DNA from: JAZKIX01 sp040384645
Lineage (GTDB): Bacteria; Pseudomonadota; Gammaproteobacteria; Burkholderiales; Burkholderiaceae_D
Assembly: GCA_040384645.1 (NCBI GenBank)
Contig: JAZKIX010000066.1
Span: 1-23,026, forward strand
Length of the DNA stretch: 23,026 nt
Direction of reading: 5' to 3'
The notes beneath the pieces are model-generated. The model was not told where the DNA came from and did no database searches. It worked only from the letters and a program-made list of their open reading frames with translations. This document shows positions 15,823 to 23,026 of this stretch, piece after piece; positions within the stretch are counted from its first letter, which is position 1, and each line of letters opens with the position of its first letter. The translations under genes and the position numbers were made by a program.

Positions 15823-16245
15823 TCAGGTTCGGTTTCTGCGTTTTTTCTTTTCATCGCCCCAATTGCAGCAATCGCACAGGTCCAGATATTCGCAATACTC
15901 CCGATTGCCACATTCGCAAGGGAAATCGCAGCTCGGGACGTCGCAGCCATCGCAAAAGCCGGCTTGCGAAGACCGCATCGAGATGGGTCTCGCTTCCCGA
16001 TACTGGTAGTACGCCGTCGAACAGCGGCCAAAGCGCCGTCGCAATATCGCCACGCCGAGAATCACGCCATGCCGTTCAATTGCCCGGGTGCCATAAGTGG
16101 AACAACTGGTGCCGCCGCAATAAATCCGATAGGCGCATGAATAACCTTTTAATGGCGACAGCCAGCGCCGGTAAGCGGCAATCAGCAGTAGCGCCAGCCA
16201 GGTAAAGGGCGCTACCAGTGCTGTCCTGATACTACGGCCGGTCAT
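15823..16245 (-). CDS. YidD-like membrane protein with cysteine-rich tail
   Basis: 140 residues related to YidD, the small membrane-associated factor linked to insertase YidC. A hydrophobic N-terminal stretch (APFTWLALLLIAAYRRWLSPL) precedes the YidD core: CGGTSCSTYGTRAIERHGVI, GVAILRRRFGRC. The consensus cysteines and the AIExHG motif are kept. After the core comes an unusual tail with nine cysteines in about 31 residues (FCDGCDVPSCDFPCECG and CEYLDLCDCCNWG) and a basic end. It starts at 16245 with an ATG that overlaps the upstream DUF2147 stop by one base (TAATG), implying translational coupling. The classical rpmH-rnpA-yidD-yidC context is absent, so this is a divergent paralogue rather than the housekeeping YidD. 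Confidence 0.8.
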   Translation of the reverse strand: MTGRSIRTALVAPFTWLALLLIAAYRRWLSPLKGYSCAYRIYCGGTSCSTYGTRAIERHGVILGVAILRRRFGRCSTAYYQYREARPISMRSSQAGFCDGCDVPSCDFPCECGNREYCEYLDLCDCCNWGDEKKKRRNRT

Positions 16246-16694
16246 TATTCTTCCCGTAGCCAGATCTGGGTGCGTCCTAACATCGGCATGCCGATATAAC
16301 CGCGCACCTTGAGTTTTTTGCCGTCTTCGATTAACACCATCTTGCTTTTGTAAACCTTGCCATTATCCGGGTCTAGAATCTGGCCGCCGGTATATTCATC
16401 AGCGTCTTTTTTCAAGCCAGACATAAAAACCATGCCGATAATCGGCTGGTTTTTACGGCTGTCGGTACATTTTTCACAGACTGGATTTTGCTCTTCTGCG
16501 GGCGCGCGGAAAATTTTCTCGATTTTGCCGGACAGTTCGCCATTGCTTTCGGTGATGCGGATCAGGGCTTTGGGTTTGCCGGACTGATCGTCGATGTTTT
16601 TCCAGAGTCCCACTGGCGAGGTATTGTCGGCTAACGTGAATGGGGCGGCTAGGACGGCAAGAGAGAGGACAACGAAGCTGACTATTTTGCGCAT
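16245..16694 (-). CDS. Exported DUF2147 family protein
   Basis: 149 residues. A typical signal peptide (MRKIVSFVVLSLAVLAAPFTLA) precedes a beta-rich DUF2147 domain: SPVGLWKNIDDQSGKPKALI, RITESNGELSGKIEKIF, a CEKC pair, GMVFMSGLKKD, GGQILDPDNGKVYKSKM and a KVRGYIGMPMLGRTQIW end. DUF2147 proteins are periplasmic and lipocalin-like; their ligand is not established. The ATG at 16694 is chosen over an in-frame start 17 codons upstream because AGGAG precedes it and the signal peptide begins there. The stop overlaps the YidD-like start. Divergent from the S41 protease gene. Confidence 0.88.
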   Translation of the reverse strand: MRKIVSFVVLSLAVLAAPFTLADNTSPVGLWKNIDDQSGKPKALIRITESNGELSGKIEKIFRAPAEEQNPVCEKCTDSRKNQPIIGMVFMSGLKKDADEYTGGQILDPDNGKVYKSKMVLIEDGKKLKVRGYIGMPMLGRTQIWLREE

Positions 16695-16870
16695 GCAGAA
16701 ATCTCCTGAGATGAAAATGCTGGAAGCTGTTTTGAAACGGCGCATTGTGTTGCGAGCGCGCGACGGCGATGATACAAGGTTGAATGTTACTTTTTTCTAG
16801 CCAACATTGTCAGTACTATCTTTAGAGCCGTGCTATTGAATATTTGATTGCTTTTCGTCTATTGCGGCCG

Positions 16871-16879
16871 TGCTAAGAT
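16871..16879 (+). promoter_or_regulatory. Extended -10 promoter of the S41 protease gene
   Basis: TGCTAAGAT is an extended -10 element (TGn followed by a -10 hexamer). It would start transcription near 16886 and leave a leader of about 22 nt containing GGGAG (16896-16900), before the ATG at 16909. No good -35 hexamer sits at the right distance, which extended -10 promoters do not need. Confidence 0.4.
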
Positions 16880-16908
16880 CCTTTCTTCAAATTTGTCCGG
16901 GAGCTGTT

Positions 16909-18919
16909 ATGTCGCGTATCGCCGCGTTTTTAGGAATGGGTTTGTTGGTTTTAGCGCCGTTACAGGCGTTGGCCGGGGTTAATACAGTAGTGGAATANNN
17001 NNNNNNNTGTCAATGTAGCCGACTTCCCGCAAGCGCCCGGCGGCATGTTTTTTTATTCGGCAGATCCAGCCGAACAAGCAGCAGTCGATGCCGGAAGTGC
17101 TGGCGCTTTTTACCGCACCGGCAGCAGCTTTGAGTCTGGCGGCAAGGTGCCGGTTTGCCGTTTCTATGGATCAATGACGCCGGGCCCAAATTCACATTTT
17201 TTTAGCGCCGATCCAGGCGAGTGCGATTTCCTGAAATCGATCCAGCAGACGCCGACGCCAACCACTACCCCGCAATGGAATTTCGAGGGCAATGGCTTCA
17301 ATACCACGGCGTTGACCGCGTCCAAAGCCTGCCCATCCGGCGTCACGCCGGTGTATCGCCTGTATAACAATGCTTTTCCGGGTACAGGCGGCAAGAATCC
17401 ATGGGATTCGAACCACCGTTATACCCGTTTCCAATCCGATATCAACGATGTGGTCAACCAGGGCTGGAAGTTTGAAGGTATTGCTTTTTGTGCGCCGTAT
17501 AGTGCCACGAACACCATTGGATTCCCCTCCAGCGTTTCGTTGGCTAGCCAGTGCGTCGCGCCGCGCAACAACGCTGTTTATCATGACCGGTTAGGTTCAG
17601 TTGCCACCGAAAAATCCTGGGTTCGTTCCTATATCGACGAAACCTATCTCTGGTACAAGGAAGTGCCTAATCTGGCTGCCGAAGCCTATGCTACGCCGGA
17701 AGATTATTTCGATGTCCTGAAAACCGACGCCAAATTGCCGTCCGGCCACGATAAGGATCGTTTTCATTTCCACGAAAAAACAGCGGTATCGGAGGCAGCC
17801 CAGCAAGGCAGCAGCGCCGCCGACTATGGTTTTGAGTTGGCTTGGATTTCGCAGGCTGCGCCACGTCATGTCGTAGTTGCCTATACCCAGCCGGATTCGC
17901 CTGCGGCCAAAGCGGGCGTCACACGCGGCATGCGTATTTTGCAGATCGATGGCGCGGATTTACTCAACGGCAATGATATCGATACGCTCAATAACGGTCT
18001 GTTTCCTAGCAAAACTGGCGAATCGCATACTTTTGTGTTTCAACCTGTCGGCGGCGGCGCCAACAAGACGGTGACCCTGGTCGCGGCAGATATCACAAAA
18101 TCGCCGGTGCCGGTGGTGCGGACGCTGACGACAGCCACAGGTAAGGTCGGCTACCTGCTGTTTAACGAGCACAATTACCCATCCGAGGGCGCCCTGATCG
18201 CTGCGATCGGCACGTTGAAAGCCGATGGCGTCAGCGACCTGGTCATTGACTTGCGCTATAACGGTGGCGGCCTGCTGTATGTCGCCAGCGAACTAGCGTA
18301 TATGGTGGCAGGGCCGAGCTCAGACGGGAAAATATTCAACCGTCTCATCTTTAGCGACAAGCGCATTGCTGAAAATAACGATCCGAATAATGCCTATCCC
18401 TTTTTTAATCAAGCATCGGGCATCACCGGCACCAACACCACGGAAGGGGTTGCGTTGCCATCGCTCAATCTGGGCCGGGTCTATGTCTTGACCAGCGGTG
18501 GTACTGCTTCTGCTAGCGAAGCGGTGATCAATGGCTTGCAAGGGATCGGTGTCAACGTGATTAAAATCGGCACCACGACCTATGGCAAACCGTATGGTTT
18601 CACTCCTAAAGATAATTGCGGCACGACCTATTATTCGGTCGAATTCAAAGGCACCAACCATGTCGGCTTTGGCGACTTCGATGACGGTTTTACACCAACC
18701 TGTCAGGCGGCCGATGATTTCAGCCATGCCTTGGGCGATCCGACTGAAGGACGTCTGTCGGCAGCGCTGACTTATCGTGCCACTGGCGCTTGTCCAAGCG
18801 GCAATGGTGTGATGACATTGGCAGAAAAATCCCTACCTATCTCGGAGCCGATATTGATACGTTCGCCGATGATGGAAAACGCGATTGTGGTGCCTTTGCC
18901 GGACAGCATGCGCAGATAA
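16909..18919 (+). CDS. Exported S41 (C-terminal processing) peptidase with DUF5648-like N-terminus; N gap inside
   Basis: Secreted serine protease. A signal peptide (MSRIAAFLGMGLLVLAPLQA, cut after LA about residue 22) is followed by a module of about 150 residues with paired motifs (FFYSADPAEQAAVDAG, HFFSADPGECDF, PVYRLYNNAF, HRYTRFQSDINDVVNQGWKFEGIAFCAP) like the DUF5648 carbohydrate/cell-surface repeat. A PDZ region (PDSPAAKAGVTRGMRILQIDG) and an S41 core follow: DLRYNGGGLL, then the catalytic Ser in TSGGTASASEAVINGL and the Lys in TTTYGKPYGF. The ATG at 16909 has GGGAG upstream. Ten N at 16998-17007 break the reading. Removing them, or any gap that is a multiple of three, restores one frame (VVEYVNVADFPQ). 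The shorter frame from 17045 is only the downstream part. Confidence 0.88.
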
Positions 18920-18927
18920 GTCTTGCT

Positions 18928-18956
18928 GCTTGCTTGAGCGTGATGCTCAAGCAAGC
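18928..18956. repeat. Perfect 12-bp palindrome downstream of the S41 gene
   Basis: GCTTGCTTGAGC and GCTCAAGCAAGC are separated by GTGAT. It begins 9 bp after the stop of the S41 protease gene and 9 bp before the terminator stem at 18965. No T run follows it, so it may protect the 3' end or act as the first of two tandem hairpins. Confidence 0.85.
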
Positions 18957-18964
18957 AATGTGGC

Positions 18965-19008
18965 ATTAAAAAAGCCTCGCAGATGAAGATCTGCGAGGCT
19001 TTTTTAAT
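18965..19008 (+). terminator. Strong bidirectional terminator after the S41 gene
   Basis: ATTAAAAAAGCCTCGCAGAT is perfectly mirrored by ATCTGCGAGGCTTTTTTAAT around the tetraloop GAAG: a 20-bp arm with a T run on both strands. It can stop transcripts from either side. Confidence 0.93.
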
Positions 19009-19157
19009 GTGGCGAACTTCGGGCACATCGCTTGATTTTGCATTGGCTCCACTCTCAAGGATTCCCGGCAAATGTCTGGTTGAGGCGATATTCGGCGCGA
19101 ATGCTCGCCTATTTCTGGATTCAATTAAATGCTGTATAGACATGCTCAATACACCTA

Positions 19158-19188
19158 TTGACATATAATATTATTAATGTGGGATAAT
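19158..19188 (+). promoter_or_regulatory. Probable sigma-70 promoter upstream of the GH43 gene
   Basis: TTGACA at 19158-19163 is a consensus -35 and GATAAT at 19183-19188 is a near-consensus -10; the spacer is 19 bp, a little long. Immediately after the -35 there is also a TATAAT (19164-19169), but nothing suitable lies 17 bp upstream of that one. Initiation near 19195 would give a leader of about 290 nt before the GH43 start. Confidence 0.45.
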
Positions 19189-19194
19189 GATTGG

Positions 19195-19482
19195 CCTTAT
19201 TAAGCGATGTAATAAACCATGACGTTCTTATTTTTAAAAGTACCACCCAATAAGAAAGCTTGAATTAAACCAGCGTTGTTGTCAGGCAAGGCAACAACAC
19301 GGTCGATAAGGAGGACGGAGTTTTACTTGCACCTTGGCCAATCGTTATCACCATCAGCGTATCTGGGCAATAAGCACTGCAGCACATCACAGAGACAACC
19401 CATAAAGACATCAAATAAGAGCTGGCCCGCATTGTTACTGGATTCGGGCTAGCGAATCAAAACATTCATTGATGAAGGTGTA
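19195..19482 (+). other. Long 5' leader of the GH43 gene with a hairpin and possible leader ORF
   Basis: No recognised gene lies between 19009 and 19482. The leader contains a hairpin GTTGTTG (19275-19281) with CAACAAC (19292-19298). It is followed by a strong purine-rich ribosome-binding site, AAGGAGGACGGAG (19308-19320). A frame opens at TTG 19327 and runs 39 codons to a stop at 19446 (LHLGQSLSPS through LLLDSG). No known riboswitch family is recognised. Its role as a leader peptide is speculation. Confidence 0.35.
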
Positions 19483-21145
19483 ATGATGATTTTTTCCAAT
19501 TTAAAGCGCGCCATCGGCTTTTCTATTTTTCTATTACCGGTATCACAAGCATTTGCGCAATCGAGTGTCGCCACGTTTTATCAACACTGTAATTACGGTG
19601 GCTATGCAGTATCACTGGCTGAAGGCACGTATGACATCCAGGATATCGTTGCGCGCGGCATCACCAACGATGATTTATCGTCACTGCAAATTTATAACGG
19701 CTACAAGGTGACGCTGTACTCGAATGCTAATTTTGGCGGCGACTCATTTGCCTATACAAAGAGTGATTCTTGCATGGCCAACGAGGGCTGGAACGACACG
19801 GTTTCATCACTGAAAATCGAAAAAATCAACGTCACCATGTCGGGTAACCCGATCTTCCCTGGGTACAACGCCGACCCCGAAGCCGTCATTTTTGGCGATA
19901 AATATTGGGTCTATCCGACCTATTCGGCCGCGTACGAAAAGCAAATTTTTATCGACGCGTTTTCGTCGCCTGACCTGGTGCATTGGACCAAACATCCTAA
20001 GGCGCTCGATAAGGTCAATGTCTCGTGGGCAACGCGCGCCATGTGGGCGCCGTCCGTGGTAGAGAAGAACGGAAAATACTACCTCTTCTTCGGTGCCAAT
20101 GACGCCAGTGACACTCTGTATGGCGGCATCGGCGTTGCTGTAGCCGACAAGCCGGAAGGCCCTTTCCGCGACCTATTGGGCAAGCCGCTCATCGAGAAAG
20201 TACACAACGGCGCGCAGCCGATCGATCAATTCGTTTTCCAAGATGTCGATGGTCAATACTATATGTATTACGGCGGCTGGGGCCACTGCAATGTGGTCAA
20301 GCTTAACGACAGCTTTACCGGCCTGGTGCCGCATGCCGACGGCTCGCTTTACAAAGAAGTAACGCCGCCGGGGTATGTGGAAGGCTCGTTCATGTTCGTG
20401 CGCAATGGCAAATACTATTTCATGTGGTCGGAAGGGTTTTGGGGCGGCGCCGATTACAGCGTGGCTTACGCGATTGCGGATAAACCTACCGGCCCGTTTG
20501 TCCGGATCGGCAAAATCCTGCAACAAGATGCCACTATCGCCAATGGCGCCGGCCATCATTCCGTCATCAAGGCACCGGGCGAAGATAAGTGGTACATCGT
20601 CTACCATCGCCGCCCCTTGGATCAGACCGACGGCAATGCCCGCGAAACCTCGATTGACCGCATGTATTTCGATGCGCAAGGCCATATCAAACCGGTGATC
20701 ATGACCAATGAAGGCGTTGCCGCTGCCCCGATTGTCTATTCCGGCTTGAACGGCGAATACTTTAACGGCATGAATTTCAATGCGCCCGTGCTGGCACGTG
20801 CAGATAGCGCAATCGACTTCAACTGGAGCGTTGGTTCACCGGCAGCCAGCGTCAATGTCGATCAATTCTCGGCACGCTGGCGCGGCAAGCTGCAGGCCAA
20901 ATATTCNNNNNNNNNNCTATTTGAATTCCGATAACGGCAGACGCTTGTGGGTCAACGACCAATTGCTGATCGACCGCTGGATCGACAACTGGGACGTCGA
21001 GTACAGTGCATCGATTCCGCTGGAGGCCGGGAAAACCTACAAGGTCAAGGTGGAATATTTTGAAAGCTGGGGCGGTGCATCGGCCAAATTGGAATGGTCC
21101 AGCCCGAGCCAGTTCCGTGAAGTAGTGCGTAATTTCGTGCCGTAA
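19483..21145 (+). CDS. Exported GH43 glycoside hydrolase with beta/gamma-crystallin and PA14 modules; N gap inside
   Basis: Secreted enzyme, likely acting on arabinan- or xylan-type glycans. A signal peptide runs to about residue 25 (VSQAFA). A beta/gamma-crystallin module follows (about 28-115) with two calcium motifs, NDDLSS (62-67) and NDTVSS (104-109). Next is a five-bladed GH43 propeller (about 120-410) with the general base Asp in GYNADPEA, an Asp in QPIDQFVFQD, the likely general acid Glu in GYVEGSFMF, and AGHHSV. Last is a PA14-like module (GLNGEYFNGMNF, SDNGRRLWVNDQLLID, SPSQ). All three active-site acids are present. Ten N at 20907-20916 interrupt the PA14 part; frames before and after agree only if the missing length is a multiple of three. 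The ATG at 19483 is preceded by GAAGGTG. Confidence 0.9.
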
Positions 21146-21195
21146 GATCGACCGCCCGGTCTGGCTTGATCTCGACAGCACAGGCCGGGTCGATC
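21146..21195. repeat. Inverted repeat immediately after the GH43 gene
   Basis: GATCGACCGCCCGGTCTG and CAGGCCGGGTCGATC are complementary with small bulges and enclose about 17 nt. The repeat begins at the GH43 stop codon. No T run follows, but the strong terminator at 21214 does, so it is the first of two tandem hairpins, like the arrangement after the S41 gene. Confidence 0.7.
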
Positions 21196-21213
21196 ACCAT
21201 ACTCACACAATGT

Positions 21214-21262
21214 AAAAGAGACGTGGCCCCAAGTTAGAAGTAACTGGGGCCACGTCTCTTTT
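21214..21262 (+). terminator. Strong rho-independent terminator of the GH43 gene
   Basis: AAAAGAGACGTGGCCCC pairs fully with GGGGCCACGTCTCTTTT; even the loop can pair (AGTTA with TAACT around GAAG). The stem starts 69 bp after the stop codon and ends in T residues on both strands. Confidence 0.93.
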
Positions 21263-21263
21263 A

Positions 21264-21898
21264 TTCAAAATGATTGCCACTTCCTGTTTAGAGAGGTGAT
21301 GGGGTGTGCTGCAATATTCTACCGACCAGTACGCAATTCTGCGATCAAAGTTACGATAGAGAAGCGGAAATATAGAGGGGGTATCAGCCGTTTTATGCCA
21401 TCACCCACAGGTTTTTATTGCATCAGTAAAAATACACTGGTGAGTATATTTTTGTGGTTGTGGAAGCTTGTGAGGCGAAATTGCCCTACATATCCGAAAC
21501 CTCGTGCCCGCCGATAGTTGTTCTTTCGCTGCTCGACCATGTCGATTTCCACTATCAGCCCGGATCGCTAACCGCCGGAAATGCATACCGGTATCGGTGG
21601 CTTCATCCCAAGTTTATTTGATTTCTGCTGAAATCAGCTTTAACACAATTTTTGCGTCAAATTATCCTGAATACTTTGCCATTTATTGCTAATAAGAGAT
21701 TTTGTAGTTCACTGAAAATAGGCGAAGATGACAAATACTTATCATGATCGACTATCATGTGAGCCGGAAAAACGTCTAAAAAGTCGGGTTCAGCAGCCCG
21801 ATCCTGCCGATGCTTGTCTTGCCTAAAGTGACACGTTTCCCTCTTTTGCCGTTGCAAGCAGCGCCAGACATCCTGTATTTCATCCAAGAAAGAATCTT
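21264..21898. other. 635-bp non-coding interval before the LRR gene
   Basis: No convincing gene is seen; the short frames here (for example 21296-21517) lack ribosome-binding sites and family resemblance. The interval holds repeat copy 4 at 21377-21455 and a small hairpin TGATTTC-TGCT-GAAATCA at 21619-21636. The A+T-rich stretch 21640-21720 is the likeliest place for the LRR promoter, but no hexamer pair stands out. Confidence 0.6.
21377..21455 (+). repeat. 80-bp two-hairpin dispersed repeat, copy 4
   Basis: Copy 4 of the family, with GTAT boxes at 21381 and 21444 (63 bp) and ATTG at 21417. Hairpin A is the weakest: GGGT (21379-21382) with ACCC (21403-21406). Hairpin B: AAATAC (21430-21435) with GTATaTT (from 21444), 8-nt loop and one mismatch. 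It lies well past the GH43 terminator, in a long non-coding interval, so it cannot be only a 3'-end element of that gene. Confidence 0.85.
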
Positions 21899-23026
21899 AT
21901 GCACAGAATATTGAAAAGACTGCACTGCCTCGGTTGGCTGGCTGCGCTGCTGTGGAGCGCGACTGCCCATGCAGCTATCCCAACATCAGAACGTAATGTG
22001 CTGGTAGCGCTTTATAACAACACCGCGGGCGCTTCCTGGACCAATAGCACAGGCTGGAACGGGGCAGTCGGAACGGAATGCACCTGGATAGGTGTCACCT
22101 GTGATGGTTCGGGAGAACATGTTACACAAATCAATTTAAGTGGTAATCATCTCGCAGGTCCGCTTCCCCCGCTGAGCGGCTTGACGAGTTTGCGATACTT
22201 TAAAGTCTCCAACGACCAGCTGACGGGCACCATCCCCTCGCTTGCCGGCTTGACGGCGTTGGAATATTTTAACGCTGTGGGCAACAAGCTGACCGGTGCC
22301 ATTCCCCCGCTCGGCGGCCTGACTGCTTTGGAAGAGTTTTATGTTGGCGGCAATATGTTGACGGGCGCCATTCCCGCGCTTGGCGACCTGACAGCTTTGC
22401 AACTGTTTGAATTTTCCGGCAACCAGCTGACGGGCGCCATCCCGCCGCTCAGCGGCCTGACGGCTTTGCAAGCCTTTTATGGTCGAAACAACGCGTTGAC
22501 GGGGGCCATTCCCTCGCTTGGCGGCTTGACCGCTTTAATCGCTTTTGATGTTTCCGGTAACCAGCTGACGGGCGCCATCCCGCCGCTTAGCGGCTTAACG
22601 GCTTTGCAAGCTCTTGTGGTCGACAACAACCATCTGACCGGCGCCATTCCCGCACTTGGCGACCTGACGAGTTTGAGATTTTTTTATGCTTTCAACAACA
22701 AGCTGACGGGCGCCATTCCGCCGCTCGGTAGCTTGACGGTTTTGGAAGCGTTTCTTGTTTCAGACAACCATCTGTCAGGGCCAATACCGGCGCCGCCAAT
22801 CAATTTGTCGGATAGCAATCTTTGCGGCAATAGTCTCACTAGTAGTGGCGATCCGGCCATTGATGATGCCTGGGCCGCGGCAAGTGGCGATTGGTTAGCA
22901 TGCCAGCGTAGTAGCCAGACCATCAGCTTCGGCGCCCAGAGCGCGCAAGTGTTTGGCGCAGCGCCATTTACGCTCAACCCGCTGGCCACCGCCAGCTCGG
23001 CCCTGACTGTGATCTACAGTTCGGCC
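21899..23026 (+). CDS. Exported plant-type leucine-rich-repeat protein (3'-truncated)
   Basis: 376 residues are visible and the frame is still open at the window end. A signal peptide (WLAALLWSATAHA, cut near residue 25) is followed by an N-terminal cap with the plant LRRNT-like pattern ECTWIGVTCDG. Nine full 23-residue repeats follow (consensus LTGAIPPLxGLTALxxFxxxxNx), exactly 69 bp each from 22151 to 22771, plus a tenth degenerate unit. A C-terminal cap carries two cysteines (NLCGNSL and DWLACQ). After it begins a bacterial Ig/MBG-like region (QTISFGAQSAQVFGAAPFT) that runs off the window. The protein is likely cell-surface or secreted and ligand-binding, not an enzyme. The upstream AAGAAAG is a modest ribosome-binding site. 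Confidence 0.86.
   Translation, partial: MHRILKRLHCLGWLAALLWSATAHAAIPTSERNVLVALYNNTAGASWTNSTGWNGAVGTECTWIGVTCDGSGEHVTQINLSGNHLAGPLPPLSGLTSLRYFKVSNDQLTGTIPSLAGLTALEYFNAVGNKLTGAIPPLGGLTALEEFYVGGNMLTGAIPALGDLTALQLFEFSGNQLTGAIPPLSGLTALQAFYGRNNALTGAIPSLGGLTALIAFDVSGNQLTGAIPPLSGLTALQALVVDNNHLTGAIPALGDLTSLRFFYAFNNKLTGAIPPLGSLTVLEAFLVSDNHLSGPIPAPPINLSDSNLCGNSLTSSGDPAIDDAWAAASGDWLACQRSSQTISFGAQSAQVFGAAPFTLNPLATASSALTVIYSSA
22151..22840 (+). repeat. Tandem 69-bp LRR-coding units with a 138-bp super-period
   Basis: Units begin at 22151, 22220, 22289 and every 69 bp to 22772, with no insertion or deletion. The Pro-Pro type (IPPL) alternates with the Pro-Ser/Ala type (IPSL or IPAL) from unit 3 on, so units two apart are most alike; those beginning at 22427 and 22565 are nearly identical at DNA level for about 50 bp. 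This points to expansion by two-unit steps. Confidence 0.85.

Noticed and set aside
18772..19164. Minus-strand frame of 130 codons across the end of the S41 gene and its terminator
   Set aside because: It reads through a strong terminator palindrome and overlaps a real gene; no start signal or similarity is seen.
21296..21517. Short plus-strand frame of 73 codons
   Set aside because: It spans repeat copy 4, lacks a ribosome-binding site and has the composition of random translation.
22151..22840. Regular 69-bp repeats considered as a CRISPR or satellite array
   Set aside because: The frame is open throughout, units lack unique spacers, and the translation is a classic LRR solenoid.
1..23026. 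tRNA or rRNA genes, prophage, restriction or toxin-antitoxin systems
   Set aside because: No cloverleaf with a TTCGA-type T loop, no integrase, transposase, methyltransferase or small toxin-antitoxin pair was found by eye in any intergenic interval.

Overview
This is a chromosomal window from a betaproteobacterium, most likely the Oxalobacteraceae (Undibacterium, Herminiimonas or Janthinobacterium-like). The reasons are the gene order (rplM-rpsI, argC, bactofilin, erpA, anmK, M23 peptidase, tyrS, dtd, dusB-fis, purH, ruvCAB) and the closeness of the proteins to Burkholderiales families. The genus cannot be fixed from sequence alone. The window starts inside rplM and ends inside a leucine-rich-repeat gene. 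It carries two runs of ten N (16998-17007 and 20907-20916), both inside genes.

Positions 1-12975 are mostly core housekeeping genes. Ribosomal proteins L13 and S9 are followed by argC (arginine synthesis), a coiled-coil membrane protein, a bactofilin and the Fe-S carrier erpA. Facing them on the minus strand are anmK and an M23 peptidase, both concerned with the cell wall. Then come tyrS-dtd (charging of tyrosine and proofreading of D-aminoacyl-tRNA), a phosphoglycerate-mutase-like phosphatase, dusB-fis and purH. A large nested inverted repeat lies between purH and ruvC.

Positions 12439-15697 hold ruvC, ruvA and ruvB of the Holliday-junction resolvasome. ruvA and ruvB are separated by a helix-hairpin-helix gene, a decayed second copy of the ruvA 3' part, and a small membrane protein.

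From 15698 on the region is accessory and envelope-directed. It contains a YidD-like protein with a cysteine-rich tail coupled to a DUF2147 protein, an exported S41 protease with an N-terminal DUF5648-like module, an exported GH43 glycosidase flanked by a calcium-type beta/gamma-crystallin module and a PA14 module, and an exported plant-type LRR protein built of exact 69-bp units. This suite suits breakdown and binding of extracellular polymers.

The most novel signal is a dispersed intergenic element of about 80 bp. It occurs four times (3629, 9017, 15708, 21377), always in the same orientation. The four copies align without gaps: two GTAT boxes are exactly 63 bp apart and an ATTG lies at a fixed place between them. 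Each copy can fold into two hairpins, the second always with an 8-nt loop. I do not recognise it as a named element.
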